Positions 1 to 6,151 of a stretch of 6,151 nucleotides of DNA are shown piece after piece; the first letter of the stretch is position 1; every line of letters starts with the position of its first letter. The notes below the pieces were generated by a model. The model was not told where the DNA came from and did not search any database. It saw only the letters and a program-made list of their open reading frames with translations. The position numbers and the translations under genes are program-made. This stretch comes from Psychrobacter sp. (GTDB lineage: Bacteria; Pseudomonadota; Gammaproteobacteria; Pseudomonadales; Moraxellaceae), in the NCBI GenBank assembly GCA_029264635.1, contig JARIAA010000213.1, positions 1 through 6,151 on the forward strand, read 5' to 3'.

Positions 1-653
1 TCGTTGAAAATCACAACGTAGTCGACGAGCGATCCCTCTCAACAGGGAATCAGGCATTGCAGAATGAGACTGCTATTGATACATCTGGTAACTACGAGCT
101 CTATAAAATGATATTTGCGCAAACCAAGCGTGTTAACCGTATTATTGAAGATGTATTAAAGCTGTCTCGCCAGCAGCGTTCTCACCAGCAGTCAATTGAT
201 CTTGGCACATGGATGCCACAATTTTTACAAGATTATTTTCGTGGTCACGATATCTCTTTGTCTGATTCAGAACAGCCCGTGATTCAATTTGACACCCATC
301 AGTTAGAACAAATACTTATTAATTTGATTAGTAATGGTTTGCGCTACTCCAGATTGGTACATCCAGATGCTTATGTTGAGGTTGAAATATATTACGCACA
401 GAACGATGTTATAATCGATATTTTGAACGATGGTAGCGGTGTTGCTGCAGCTGATATAGAACATCTGTTTGATCCCTTTTTCACGACTGATAAAGGGGGT
501 ACTGGGCTTGGACTTTATCTCTCGCAAGCCTTTAGTGAGGCCAATCATGCAAGGCTACTGTATGTCGCTGAACACCAAAAGACCTGCTTTCGCTTGATTA
601 TACCAGTCGCCACCTGCACGGAGGACGACTCCATGTTTTCTATTGAACGATAA
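1..653 (+). CDS. pilS: Sensor histidine kinase PilS, C-terminal part (5' truncated by window edge)
   Basis: Sensor kinase of the PilS/PilR two-component system, which controls type IV pilin transcription; family members sit in the inner membrane and phosphorylate PilR. The reading frame is open from position 3 to the TAA at 651-653, so the gene begins outside the window. The TTG at 57 is not a credible start, because it would leave a kinase without its phospho-acceptor His and membrane segments. Visible are the second helix of the dimerisation domain (NRIIEDVLKLSR), the ATP-binding N box (NLISNGLRYS, nt 321-350), G1 box (NDGSGV, 426-443), F box (LFDPFFTT, 465-488) and G2 box (GGTGLGLYLS, from 495). 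NGLRYS, the F/G2 arrangement and the ending around EANHARLLY resemble Pseudomonas PilS as I remember it, which together with the adjacent pilR supports the name over a generic NtrB-like kinase. pilR follows 62 bp downstream on the same strand, without an obvious terminator between, so one operon is likely. Confidence 0.9.
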   Translation, partial: VENHNVVDERSLSTGNQALQNETAIDTSGNYELYKMIFAQTKRVNRIIEDVLKLSRQQRSHQQSIDLGTWMPQFLQDYFRGHDISLSDSEQPVIQFDTHQLEQILINLISNGLRYSRLVHPDAYVEVEIYYAQNDVIIDILNDGSGVAAADIEHLFDPFFTTDKGGTGLGLYLSQAFSEANHARLLYVAEHQKTCFRLIIPVATCTEDDSMFSIER

Positions 654-715
654 CAACGCTTTATATTTGCGTTTATTTAGTAACTTGTACCAATTGAGCA
701 CACACGAGGTTATAT

Positions 716-2380
716 ATGACAGCAACTGCGCTGGTCGTTGACGATGAAGTAGATTTATGCCGGCTGATGCAAATCACGCTGACAAAAATGGGCATCAAAA
801 GTGATGTTGCCTATAGCCTAGCCCAAGCAAAATCCTGCTGGGACAACAATCATTATGACTTTTGTCTGACCGATTTGCAGTTGCCTGATGGTTCAGGATT
901 GGAGCTGGTGCGTCAAATCAGTCGTAGCTCAAACACACCTGTTGCTGTTATTACCGCTCATGGTAGTATGGATTTGGCCATTGAGGCACTTAAGCTTGGC
1001 GCTTTTGACTTTGTTAACAAACCACTTGAGCTACCGCGCTTACGCCAATTGGTAGAAAATGCGCTTAAAGTCATTCATCAAGATGAAAGTGCTCAAGCTA
1101 TTAATGAGACTACCCCAGAGCAAAAACTATTAGACAGCCGTTTGATCGGCGACTCTGCTGTGATGCAAATTCTAAAAAACACAATTATTAAACTTGCCCG
1201 TTCACAAGCGCCTGTTTTTTTATCGGGTGCTTCTGGTACTGGTAAAGAAGTTGTTGCAAGGCTGATTCATGATTTAAGTCCGCGCCGTGATGGCAGTTTT
1301 GTCCCTGTCAACTGCGGCGCCATCCCGTCTGAGCTGATGGAATCAGAATTTTTTGGTCATAAAAAAGGCAGCTTTACTGGCGCAGTTGCAGACAAGCAAG
1401 GTTTGTTTCAACAAGCCAGTGGTGGTACGCTGTTTTTAGATGAAGTTGCGGATTTGCCGCTGGCAATGCAAGTCAAACTGCTGCGCGCCATTCAAGAAAA
1501 GACAGTGCGAGCTATCGGTGATACCAAAGAGATACCTGTCGATATTCGTATCTTATCAGCGACTCACAAGGACTTAAGTCAATTGGTTGAAGTTGGTAGC
1601 TTTCGACAAGACTTATATTATCGAATCAATGTGATCGAGCTCAAATTGCCCACGCTTAAGACGCGGCGCGAAGACATTCCTGTGCTTGCTAAGCATTTTT
1701 TAGCCTTAATATCAGAGGAATGGCGTCTAGACACGCCCGCTCAGTTGACAGAAAGTGCGTATCAGCGACTCCAGCAACATGAGTTTGCAGGGAATGTTCG
1801 TGAACTGCGCAATATATTGGAGCGCGCAGTCACGCTAGCGGAGACGTCACTCATTGATAGCGACCATTTAGGACTGATTGAACCTACTTATAATACAGAA
1901 AAAATCAGTCATAATCATACGGCTTCTGGATCTACTATGAATCGTCACTCTTCCTCCCCACAAATAAATAGCTCTCAACAAACGGATAAAGCTACCCATG
2001 AAGGATCATCGATAGATAACTTACATCCTTATCGTACGCATAGCCAAAACTATTCTTCAGCTATTCGTATGTCCGCTCCCAAATCTGATGGTATAACCAC
2101 CTCATCGTTATATAATCAAGATCGCCGTAAGCCTGAGCAATTTATTGATGATATAAATAATCGACCCTCACTGGTGAGTGTCTCTGAAGCTGACTTACCA
2201 CAAAAAGGGTTAGAGGCTTATCTTCAAGAGCAAGAAAGGCGCTTAATCATTCAGGCACTCCTGCAAACTGACTGGAACAAGACTCAAGCTGCTGAGCTGT
2301 TAGGCACCACCTTTCGCTCTTTACGCTATCGTATGAAAAAGCTTGACATCGATGAAGATCAAAACGAGGATTTACCGTAG
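716..2380 (+). CDS. pilR: Type IV pilus response regulator PilR, sigma54-dependent activator
   Basis: NtrC-family transcription activator, 554 residues; partner of PilS. In relatives, phosphorylated PilR drives sigma54 transcription of pilA. The receiver domain is residues ~4-117 with acidic pocket D9/D10, phospho-acceptor D53, T80 and K102 all present. The AAA+ domain (~143-370) has Walker A GASGTGKE (171-178), the sigma54-contact loop GSFTGA (218-223), Walker B LFLDE (239-243), and RQDLYYRINVIEL further on. GSFTGA instead of GAFTGA also occurs in Pseudomonas PilR, to my recollection, so it supports the name rather than a defect. The C-terminus carries a Fis-type helix-turn-helix (~508-546; WNKTQAAELLGTTFRSLRYRM). 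Between AAA+ and helix-turn-helix is a 108-residue Ser/Asn/Thr/His-rich linker (390-497); Pseudomonas PilR is about 445 residues, so this accounts for the extra length. The ATG at 716 is supported by GAGG at 706-709, 6 nt upstream. It is convergent with ctpA. Confidence 0.93.
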   Translation: MTATALVVDDEVDLCRLMQITLTKMGIKSDVAYSLAQAKSCWDNNHYDFCLTDLQLPDGSGLELVRQISRSSNTPVAVITAHGSMDLAIEALKLGAFDFVNKPLELPRLRQLVENALKVIHQDESAQAINETTPEQKLLDSRLIGDSAVMQILKNTIIKLARSQAPVFLSGASGTGKEVVARLIHDLSPRRDGSFVPVNCGAIPSELMESEFFGHKKGSFTGAVADKQGLFQQASGGTLFLDEVADLPLAMQVKLLRAIQEKTVRAIGDTKEIPVDIRILSATHKDLSQLVEVGSFRQDLYYRINVIELKLPTLKTRREDIPVLAKHFLALISEEWRLDTPAQLTESAYQRLQQHEFAGNVRELRNILERAVTLAETSLIDSDHLGLIEPTYNTEKISHNHTASGSTMNRHSSSPQINSSQQTDKATHEGSSIDNLHPYRTHSQNYSSAIRMSAPKSDGITTSSLYNQDRRKPEQFIDDINNRPSLVSVSEADLPQKGLEAYLQEQERRLIIQALLQTDWNKTQAAELLGTTFRSLRYRMKKLDIDEDQNEDLP

Positions 2381-2483
2381 CGGGCGATTAACAAAAAAAG
2401 CGCTATTAGTCACAGAGGCTGTGCAAAATTAATATCAGCAGACATAACTAACGATGTCAATTTTATTTAGAATTGGCTATATT
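2381..2483. other. Convergent intergenic gap between pilR and ctpA, weak terminator candidates
   Basis: This 103-bp AT-rich gap lies between the stop codons of pilR (+) and ctpA (-), so both transcripts should end here. No hairpin is convincing. CACAG/CTGTG (2411-2415 with 2419-2423, loop AGG) reads on the minus strand about 11 nt before a run of seven T (2393-2399), which could serve ctpA, but the spacing is poor. GACAT/ATGTC (2441-2445 with 2454-2458, 8-nt loop) is followed on the plus strand by AATTTTATTT and could serve pilR, but the stem is only 5 bp. Termination may instead be Rho-dependent, or each transcript may run into the other gene. Confidence 0.3.
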
Positions 2484-3986
2484 TTACTCAAGGTTTTTTA
2501 ATAAGGTTTCTTTGAGATTGTCCTGTTTTGTAAAACGAAGGCCAGAAGACGGTGTCTGTTGGCGCAGTAAGTCAAGTGCTTGCTGCTCCCATGTACGTTC
2601 ATCAGTGGTTAACATAACATCAGGTTGTACGCCTATTTTATCTATCTTTTTGCCTGTAGCAGTTAAATAATGGGCTACTGTAAGTTTGACCGCTTGCTTA
2701 TCATTTAGTGGTATCACTGATTGTACTGAGCCTTTACCATAGCTGACCTCACCAATAATAGTAGCGCGTTTTTGCGTCTGTAAGCTGCTTGCCAGTACTT
2801 CTGCCGCTGAAGCAGAATAACGGTTTTGTAATACAACTACTGGTAATGATTTAAGTAGTGCCTCTCCTTGTGTGGATAAAGTGCGAAGTTTACTTGTTCT
2901 ACTTTTTACCTGTACGACATTGGTATTACTCATAAACAAACTGGCTACTTTTACCGCGGAGGTGAGAACGCCACCTGGGTTATCTCTTACATCAAGTAGA
3001 ACCCCAGTGACAGGCGCATCAAGAGTGCTAAGGCTTTGCAAGATTCGTTCACGGGTATTGTTTTGAAAAGCAGGTAATTTGATGACAGCAATACCATCAA
3101 CGAGCCGCGTCTCGATAGTTTGCAGATGACGATTATTACGCTGTAAAGTAATGACACGCTTGCGACGACCCGCCTGAGAAACGACAACCTCAATTTGCGA
3201 ACCTGCAATACCATTTAAAAGTTGCTCAACATCCTTAGGCTGTCTTTCTGCATCAAGTTTAATCTCCCCAATTTGATGCAAATAATCACCAATATCAATA
3301 CCTTTTTTATCGGCAGGTGACTCATCGACAACCTCGGTCACCACCCAATAGCCCTCTAGCGGTTGGTACATTGCTTTTAGACCAACGTCGCCCACATCGC
3401 CTTCAGTAAAAGCGCGAAGGTTCTCATAAGCTTCAGCATCCAAAAACTCAGCGTGACTATCAAGATTGGTTAACATGCCACTCATAGCATTATCGAACAA
3501 CTCCTCATCATTGACAGGATCGACGTATTGACGCCGTACCAAATCTACGACCGCAACAAAGGTTTTTAAAGTCTCAGGCGAGATTGCATTTAAGGAAACT
3601 TGTGCAACCTCAGAGGGTATCTCACTACTGATATCGTCTGAGGGGTCAGCAACGGCATTCTCCCCTAGCGCATCAATATCGTCGTTTATCCATGTATCTG
3701 TATTGTCAGCAGCGCTCAACATCTCCATATCTGATAAAGCTGAGGCATCTGTATCTATTAGATCATCATCCCCATTTAAGCTGATAAGCTGTAAGCCCGC
3801 TGTCGGGCTAACATCTTGAGCGATACTGGCATGAGCAGGTATGACTGCTGCTTGTGCATATAAGCCTACTATTAAGCTAAATACGCCACTCCTAAGCACA
3901 GGCTTAAAGATGGCGAGCAGTTTCAATCGCATCTCAACTGGTCTAACTGATAGCTTTGAGGCTGATAAACCCATAAAAAAACTCAT
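2484..3986 (-). CDS. ctpA: Exported S41 carboxy-terminal processing protease (CtpA type)
   Basis: Periplasmic serine protease of family S41A, 500 residues from the first ATG. Residues 19-53 form a signal peptide (basic MRLK start, hydrophobic VFSLIVGLYAQAAVIP, likely cleavage after AHA at 53). Residues 54-138 are strongly acidic. The family helical segment follows (~139-195, including HAEFLDAEAYENL), then a PDZ domain (~200-285) and the protease core with DVRDNPGG. The catalytic triad is intact: S393 in NRYSASAAE, K418 and Q422 in YGKGSVQ, with the 25- and 4-residue spacings of B. subtilis CtpB. The usual GGIG-like entry to the PDZ reads GDVG here. Relatives such as Pseudomonas CtpA degrade cell-wall hydrolases with a lipoprotein partner; the substrate here is unknown. 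The start is uncertain: the ATG at 3986 has no Shine-Dalgarno, the ATG at 3974 has GAG 7 nt upstream, and the ATG at 3932 gives a conventional signal peptide. It is downstream of gpmI but separated by a terminator and has a likely own promoter. Confidence 0.9.
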   Translation of the reverse strand: MSFFMGLSASKLSVRPVEMRLKLLAIFKPVLRSGVFSLIVGLYAQAAVIPAHASIAQDVSPTAGLQLISLNGDDDLIDTDASALSDMEMLSAADNTDTWINDDIDALGENAVADPSDDISSEIPSEVAQVSLNAISPETLKTFVAVVDLVRRQYVDPVNDEELFDNAMSGMLTNLDSHAEFLDAEAYENLRAFTEGDVGDVGLKAMYQPLEGYWVVTEVVDESPADKKGIDIGDYLHQIGEIKLDAERQPKDVEQLLNGIAGSQIEVVVSQAGRRKRVITLQRNNRHLQTIETRLVDGIAVIKLPAFQNNTRERILQSLSTLDAPVTGVLLDVRDNPGGVLTSAVKVASLFMSNTNVVQVKSRTSKLRTLSTQGEALLKSLPVVVLQNRYSASAAEVLASSLQTQKRATIIGEVSYGKGSVQSVIPLNDKQAVKLTVAHYLTATGKKIDKIGVQPDVMLTTDERTWEQQALDLLRQQTPSSGLRFTKQDNLKETLLKNLE

Positions 3987-4074
3987 ATAAAATAAAAAAG
4001 ACAGACAACTTTGTTCTCGTTGTGCGACGAGTGCTCAAATATGTAGCGGCCAACTTGTATAGATTATTGTCACT

Positions 4075-4104
4075 ATTATAAGATAGCATTCAGAAGGTAG
4101 TAAA
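4075..4104 (-). promoter_or_regulatory. Probable sigma70 promoter of ctpA
   Basis: On the minus strand a perfect TATAAT -10 element (4080-4075) is preceded by TTTACT (4104-4099), which matches four of six positions of the -35 consensus, with an 18-bp spacer. Transcription would begin near 4068, giving a leader of about 80 nt before the first ctpA ATG. The promoter lies just past the stem-loop that follows gpmI, exactly where ctpA would need one. The match is by eye only. Confidence 0.6.
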
Positions 4105-4122
4105 CAATAGGATAGTATTGCA

Positions 4123-4163
4123 AACAAAAAGGGACGGATAAGCAACATCCCTCCCTTTTTGTT
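4123..4163 (-). terminator. Intrinsic terminator after gpmI, symmetrical and possibly bidirectional
   Basis: A 12-bp inverted repeat (4123-4134 with 4152-4163, AACAAAAAGGGA against its complement) continues past one C/C mismatch (4135/4151) into a 4-bp GGAT/ATCC stem (4136-4139 with 4147-4150) closed by a 7-nt loop. On the minus strand the GC-rich upper stem is followed by TTTTTGTTTG, the usual form of an intrinsic terminator, 32 nt beyond the gpmI stop. The A and T tracts are part of the stem, so the plus strand has the same form. It should insulate ctpA from gpmI transcription. Confidence 0.82.
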
Positions 4164-4195
4164 GGCGAGTTATGAATACAGTTAATACATATAAA

Positions 4196-5845
4196 CTACA
4201 TAGCAGGGACCAGTAAGCTATCACCTGTCATCTCAGCGGGTGGCGCTATATTCATCAAAGCTAAAATAGTTGGGGCTACGTCACTAAGCTTGCCACCACT
4301 ACGCACGCGTAGGCTTTGCGCGCCCACATAAATCAGAGGCACATGTTCTGTAGTATGCTGAGTATGTACCTGCCCACTTTCATAATCTTGCATCTGCTCA
4401 CAGTTGCCATGGTCCGCTGTGATAAGCATATTACCACCCGCTTCACGTACAGCCGACTCAATGCGTCCAATACATTCATCCAATGCTTCTACGGCTTGGA
4501 CAGCGGCATCAAAGATACCTGTATGTCCGACCATATCCCCATTAGCATAATTGACAATTAGCACATCATACTTTCCCGACTCAATAGCAGCAACTAATTT
4601 ATCCGTGACTTCAGGCGCGCTCATCTCAGGCTGCAAATCATAAGTGGCAACATCTGGAGAAGGCACTAAGATACGCTCTTCACCGTCATACTCTTCCTCA
4701 CGGCCACCACTAAAAAAGAACGTCACATGGGCGTACTTTTCGGTCTCAGCAATACGTAGCTGAGTCTTACCTTGGTTTTGTAGATATTCGCCAAGCGTGT
4801 TGGTCAGCGATGTCGGATAGTAAGCGATACTAGTCTTGGCGTTGTCCGCCAAAACATCTGAGTATTTAGTCAACATAACGAAGGCTGCAAGCTTGGGACG
4901 TTTATGACGTGCAAAACCTGAAAACTCATGATCTGGCAACACAAAAGCTTGGGCAAGCTCGCGAGCTCGGTCAGCACGAAAATTCATGAATATCAACGCA
5001 TCATTGTCCTCGACCGTATAAGGCACCTCATCACGTCCAATGACAACAGTAGGACTGATAAATTCATCAGTCTCCCGTGCTTTATAAGCTGCTTGGATAG
5101 CCCCGTCGGCCCGAGTTGCTAAACGGTCAGCCTTACCTTCCGTGATCAGTTCATACGCTTTTTGCACCCGATCCCAGCGATTATCACGATCCATTGCATA
5201 ATAGCGCCCAATGATGCTCGCAATCTGTACCCGCCCACCTTCATAATGGGCATTTAACTTGTCAATATAATCACTTAAACGATTGATATATTTATCAGCA
5301 GATTTTGGCGGTGTATCACGTCCATCTAAAAAACAATGTACAAAGACATTTTTAGCGCCATGGACCAATGCAGAATGACACATACCTTCAATATGATCTT
5401 GATGCGAATGCACCCCGCCATCGGATAATAATCCCATAATATGAACATTGCCGCCCAATTCATTGGCAGCTTTTACAGCATCGACCAACGCTTCGTTTTT
5501 ATAGAAGTCACGGTTGGCAAGCTCACTTGAGATACGCGTTGAGTCTTGATATAGCACACGGCCTGCGCCTAAGTTCATGTGTCCAACTTCCGAATTTCCA
5601 AACTGACCATCGGGTAAACCCACATCTTCGCCTGAAGCAGATATCAGTCCATGAGGGTATTGCTGATAAATCTTGTCTAGATTCGGCATATCCGCCGCGG
5701 CAATCGCATTATCCTTCTCATCTTCACGATGCCCAAAGCCATCCAATATCATCAAAACATGCTGGACTCTTTTATTAGGTTGCTTACTATTGAACTGAGC
5801 TTGACTGTCGTTAGTAGATTCTAATTGTTGCTGCATACTGGTCAT
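4196..5845 (-). CDS. gpmI: 2,3-bisphosphoglycerate-independent phosphoglycerate mutase
   Basis: Cytosolic, manganese-dependent glycolytic/gluconeogenic enzyme interconverting 3- and 2-phosphoglycerate without a bisphosphoglycerate cofactor. The protein is 549 residues, somewhat longer than the ~514 typical of E. coli GpmM, mostly because of ~25 extra polar, Gln-rich N-terminal residues. All expected active-site residues are visible: D35 (ILDGFG), nucleophile S85 (GNSEVGH), H146 (GGVHSH), DGRDT (174-178), R289 and R292 (NFRADRAR), D437 and H441 (NGDMVGH), D478 and H479 (TADHGN) and H497 (HTQHTT). The offsets match the Geobacillus stearothermophilus enzyme's two metal sites (D403/H407/H462 and D12/S62/D444/H445). 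The start at 5845 is supported by AGAGGAG 9 nt upstream; the ATG three codons later is less well placed. It is followed by a strong terminator, then ctpA. No sign of truncation or transfer. Confidence 0.97.
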   Translation of the reverse strand: MTSMQQQLESTNDSQAQFNSKQPNKRVQHVLMILDGFGHREDEKDNAIAAADMPNLDKIYQQYPHGLISASGEDVGLPDGQFGNSEVGHMNLGAGRVLYQDSTRISSELANRDFYKNEALVDAVKAANELGGNVHIMGLLSDGGVHSHQDHIEGMCHSALVHGAKNVFVHCFLDGRDTPPKSADKYINRLSDYIDKLNAHYEGGRVQIASIIGRYYAMDRDNRWDRVQKAYELITEGKADRLATRADGAIQAAYKARETDEFISPTVVIGRDEVPYTVEDNDALIFMNFRADRARELAQAFVLPDHEFSGFARHKRPKLAAFVMLTKYSDVLADNAKTSIAYYPTSLTNTLGEYLQNQGKTQLRIAETEKYAHVTFFFSGGREEEYDGEERILVPSPDVATYDLQPEMSAPEVTDKLVAAIESGKYDVLIVNYANGDMVGHTGIFDAAVQAVEALDECIGRIESAVREAGGNMLITADHGNCEQMQDYESGQVHTQHTTEHVPLIYVGAQSLRVRSGGKLSDVAPTILALMNIAPPAEMTGDSLLVPAM

Positions 5846-5854
5846 GAATTACCG

Positions 5855-5861
5855 CTCCTCT
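5855..5861 (-). promoter_or_regulatory. Ribosome binding site of gpmI
   Basis: AGAGGAG on the minus strand, 9 nt before the ATG at 5845. It is the strongest Shine-Dalgarno in the window and decides in favour of this start over the internal ATG at 5836, which would be 18 nt away. The strength fits an abundant glycolytic enzyme. Confidence 0.8.
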
Positions 5862-6151
5862 AGTGAATGAGCCTACAGTGGCATATTAGGTTAAGGGGTT
5901 TAACGCTCTCTATACTAACACAAATCTTAAAATAGCCGAAAACTCGACATTGTTAGCTCTTTTTCATGCTTTATGATTCTATAGGCTATAAAAAGATCTC
6001 GTTATAAATACGTAAAACGATTATTAATGAGACGTATCAATCTGTAAATCAGGCTTGCAATCCGCTATTTCATTGGTTAAGATGAATTCATTCTAGAGTG
6101 TTCGCTAGTAGATGTTTATTCCCTGAGCCGATAATGCTTTACCTGGATGCG
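5862..6151. other. AT-rich non-coding region upstream of gpmI
   Basis: I find no supportable gene in this 290-bp stretch: every reading frame from an ATG on the plus strand stops within about 14 codons, except an ATG at 6134 that simply runs off the edge. The gpmI promoter should be here on the minus strand; the best candidate is an extended -10 (TGT then TAGTAT, about 5913-5921) with no clear -35, so I do not call it firmly. A small inverted repeat GTTAA-GGGGT-TTAAC lies near 5889-5903, between that candidate and the gene. A plus-strand promoter-like sequence is listed separately. Confidence 0.5.
5950..5977 (+). promoter_or_regulatory. Possible rightward sigma70 promoter
   Basis: TTGTTA (5950-5955, four of six consensus positions) and TATGAT (5972-5977, five of six) are separated by 16 bp on the plus strand. 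It would fire away from gpmI toward a gene beyond the right edge; the ATG at 6134 is the only start in the window that could belong to such a gene. AT-rich DNA yields such matches by chance, so this is tentative. Confidence 0.3.

Noticed and set aside
57..59. TTG as a start codon of a short kinase gene
   Set aside because: The frame is open to position 3 and the protein would lack the phospho-acceptor His and sensor segments; it is an internal codon of truncated pilS.
203..216. Sigma54-like element TTGGCAC...TGC within pilS
   Set aside because: Only 9 nt instead of 10 separate the GG and GC dinucleotides, and it lies inside coding sequence.
1364..1381. GSFTGA instead of GAFTGA in PilR as a sign of lost sigma54 contact
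   Set aside because: The Thr-Gly core is intact and Pseudomonas PilR carries the same variant, to my recollection.
2473..2670. Plus-strand 65-codon frame opposite the end of ctpA
   Set aside because: Antisense shadow of conserved ctpA sequence, with no recognisable product.
2987..3214. Minus-strand open frame inside ctpA
   Set aside because: It overlaps the conserved PDZ/protease core in another frame, resembles no family I know, and has no independent support.
4934..4948. Second sigma54-like match on the plus strand (TGGCA with GC at the correct distance)
   Set aside because: The -12 element lacks the TT before GC, and it lies antisense inside gpmI with no gene behind it.
5527..5778. Plus-strand open frame opposite the gpmI N-terminus
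   Set aside because: Antisense to the highly conserved active-site serine region; its codons are explained by gpmI, and no ribosome binding site or recognisable protein is seen.
6118..6151. Minus-strand frame ending at the right edge as the 3' end of another gene
   Set aside because: Two frames are open for only 11-14 codons; too short to tell from chance.

Overview
The window is an ordinary chromosomal segment of a gammaproteobacterium, most likely a Moraxellaceae member such as Psychrobacter. That assignment is inferred from the moderately AT-rich composition, the Pseudomonas-like PilS/PilR pair and the gpmI/ctpA neighbourhood; no rRNA or other species marker is present. I see no insertion sequence, phage gene, CRISPR array, tRNA, toxin-antitoxin pair or defence gene, and no convincing undescribed system.

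Layout. Positions 1-653 (+) hold the C-terminal part of the type IV pilus sensor kinase PilS, cut by the left edge. After a 62-bp gap, 716-2380 (+) encodes its partner PilR, a sigma54-dependent response regulator. A 103-bp convergent gap follows. On the minus strand, 2484-3986 encodes an exported S41 carboxy-terminal processing protease (CtpA type), and 4196-5845 encodes the cofactor-independent phosphoglycerate mutase GpmI, transcribed toward ctpA. A strong stem-loop at 4123-4163 lies after gpmI, and a good sigma70-type promoter at 4075-4104 lies just beyond it, so ctpA probably has its own transcript. The last ~290 bp (5862-6151) are non-coding as far as can be seen; they should contain the gpmI promoter and may contain a divergent promoter firing out of the window.

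How the genes work together. PilS and PilR form one phosphorelay: PilS senses the pilin state in the inner membrane and phosphorylates PilR, which activates sigma54 transcription of the pilin gene; neither pilA nor a convincing sigma54 promoter is in the window. GpmI is central glycolysis/gluconeogenesis. CtpA is periplasmic proteolysis, which in relatives trims or degrades cell-wall hydrolases. The gpmI-ctpA adjacency is a conserved neighbourhood rather than a shared pathway.

The most notable features are lineage-type elaborations on conserved proteins: a 108-residue Ser/Asn/Thr-rich linker in PilR before its DNA-binding helices, and an 85-residue stretch in CtpA right after the signal peptide with 20 acidic and no basic residues.
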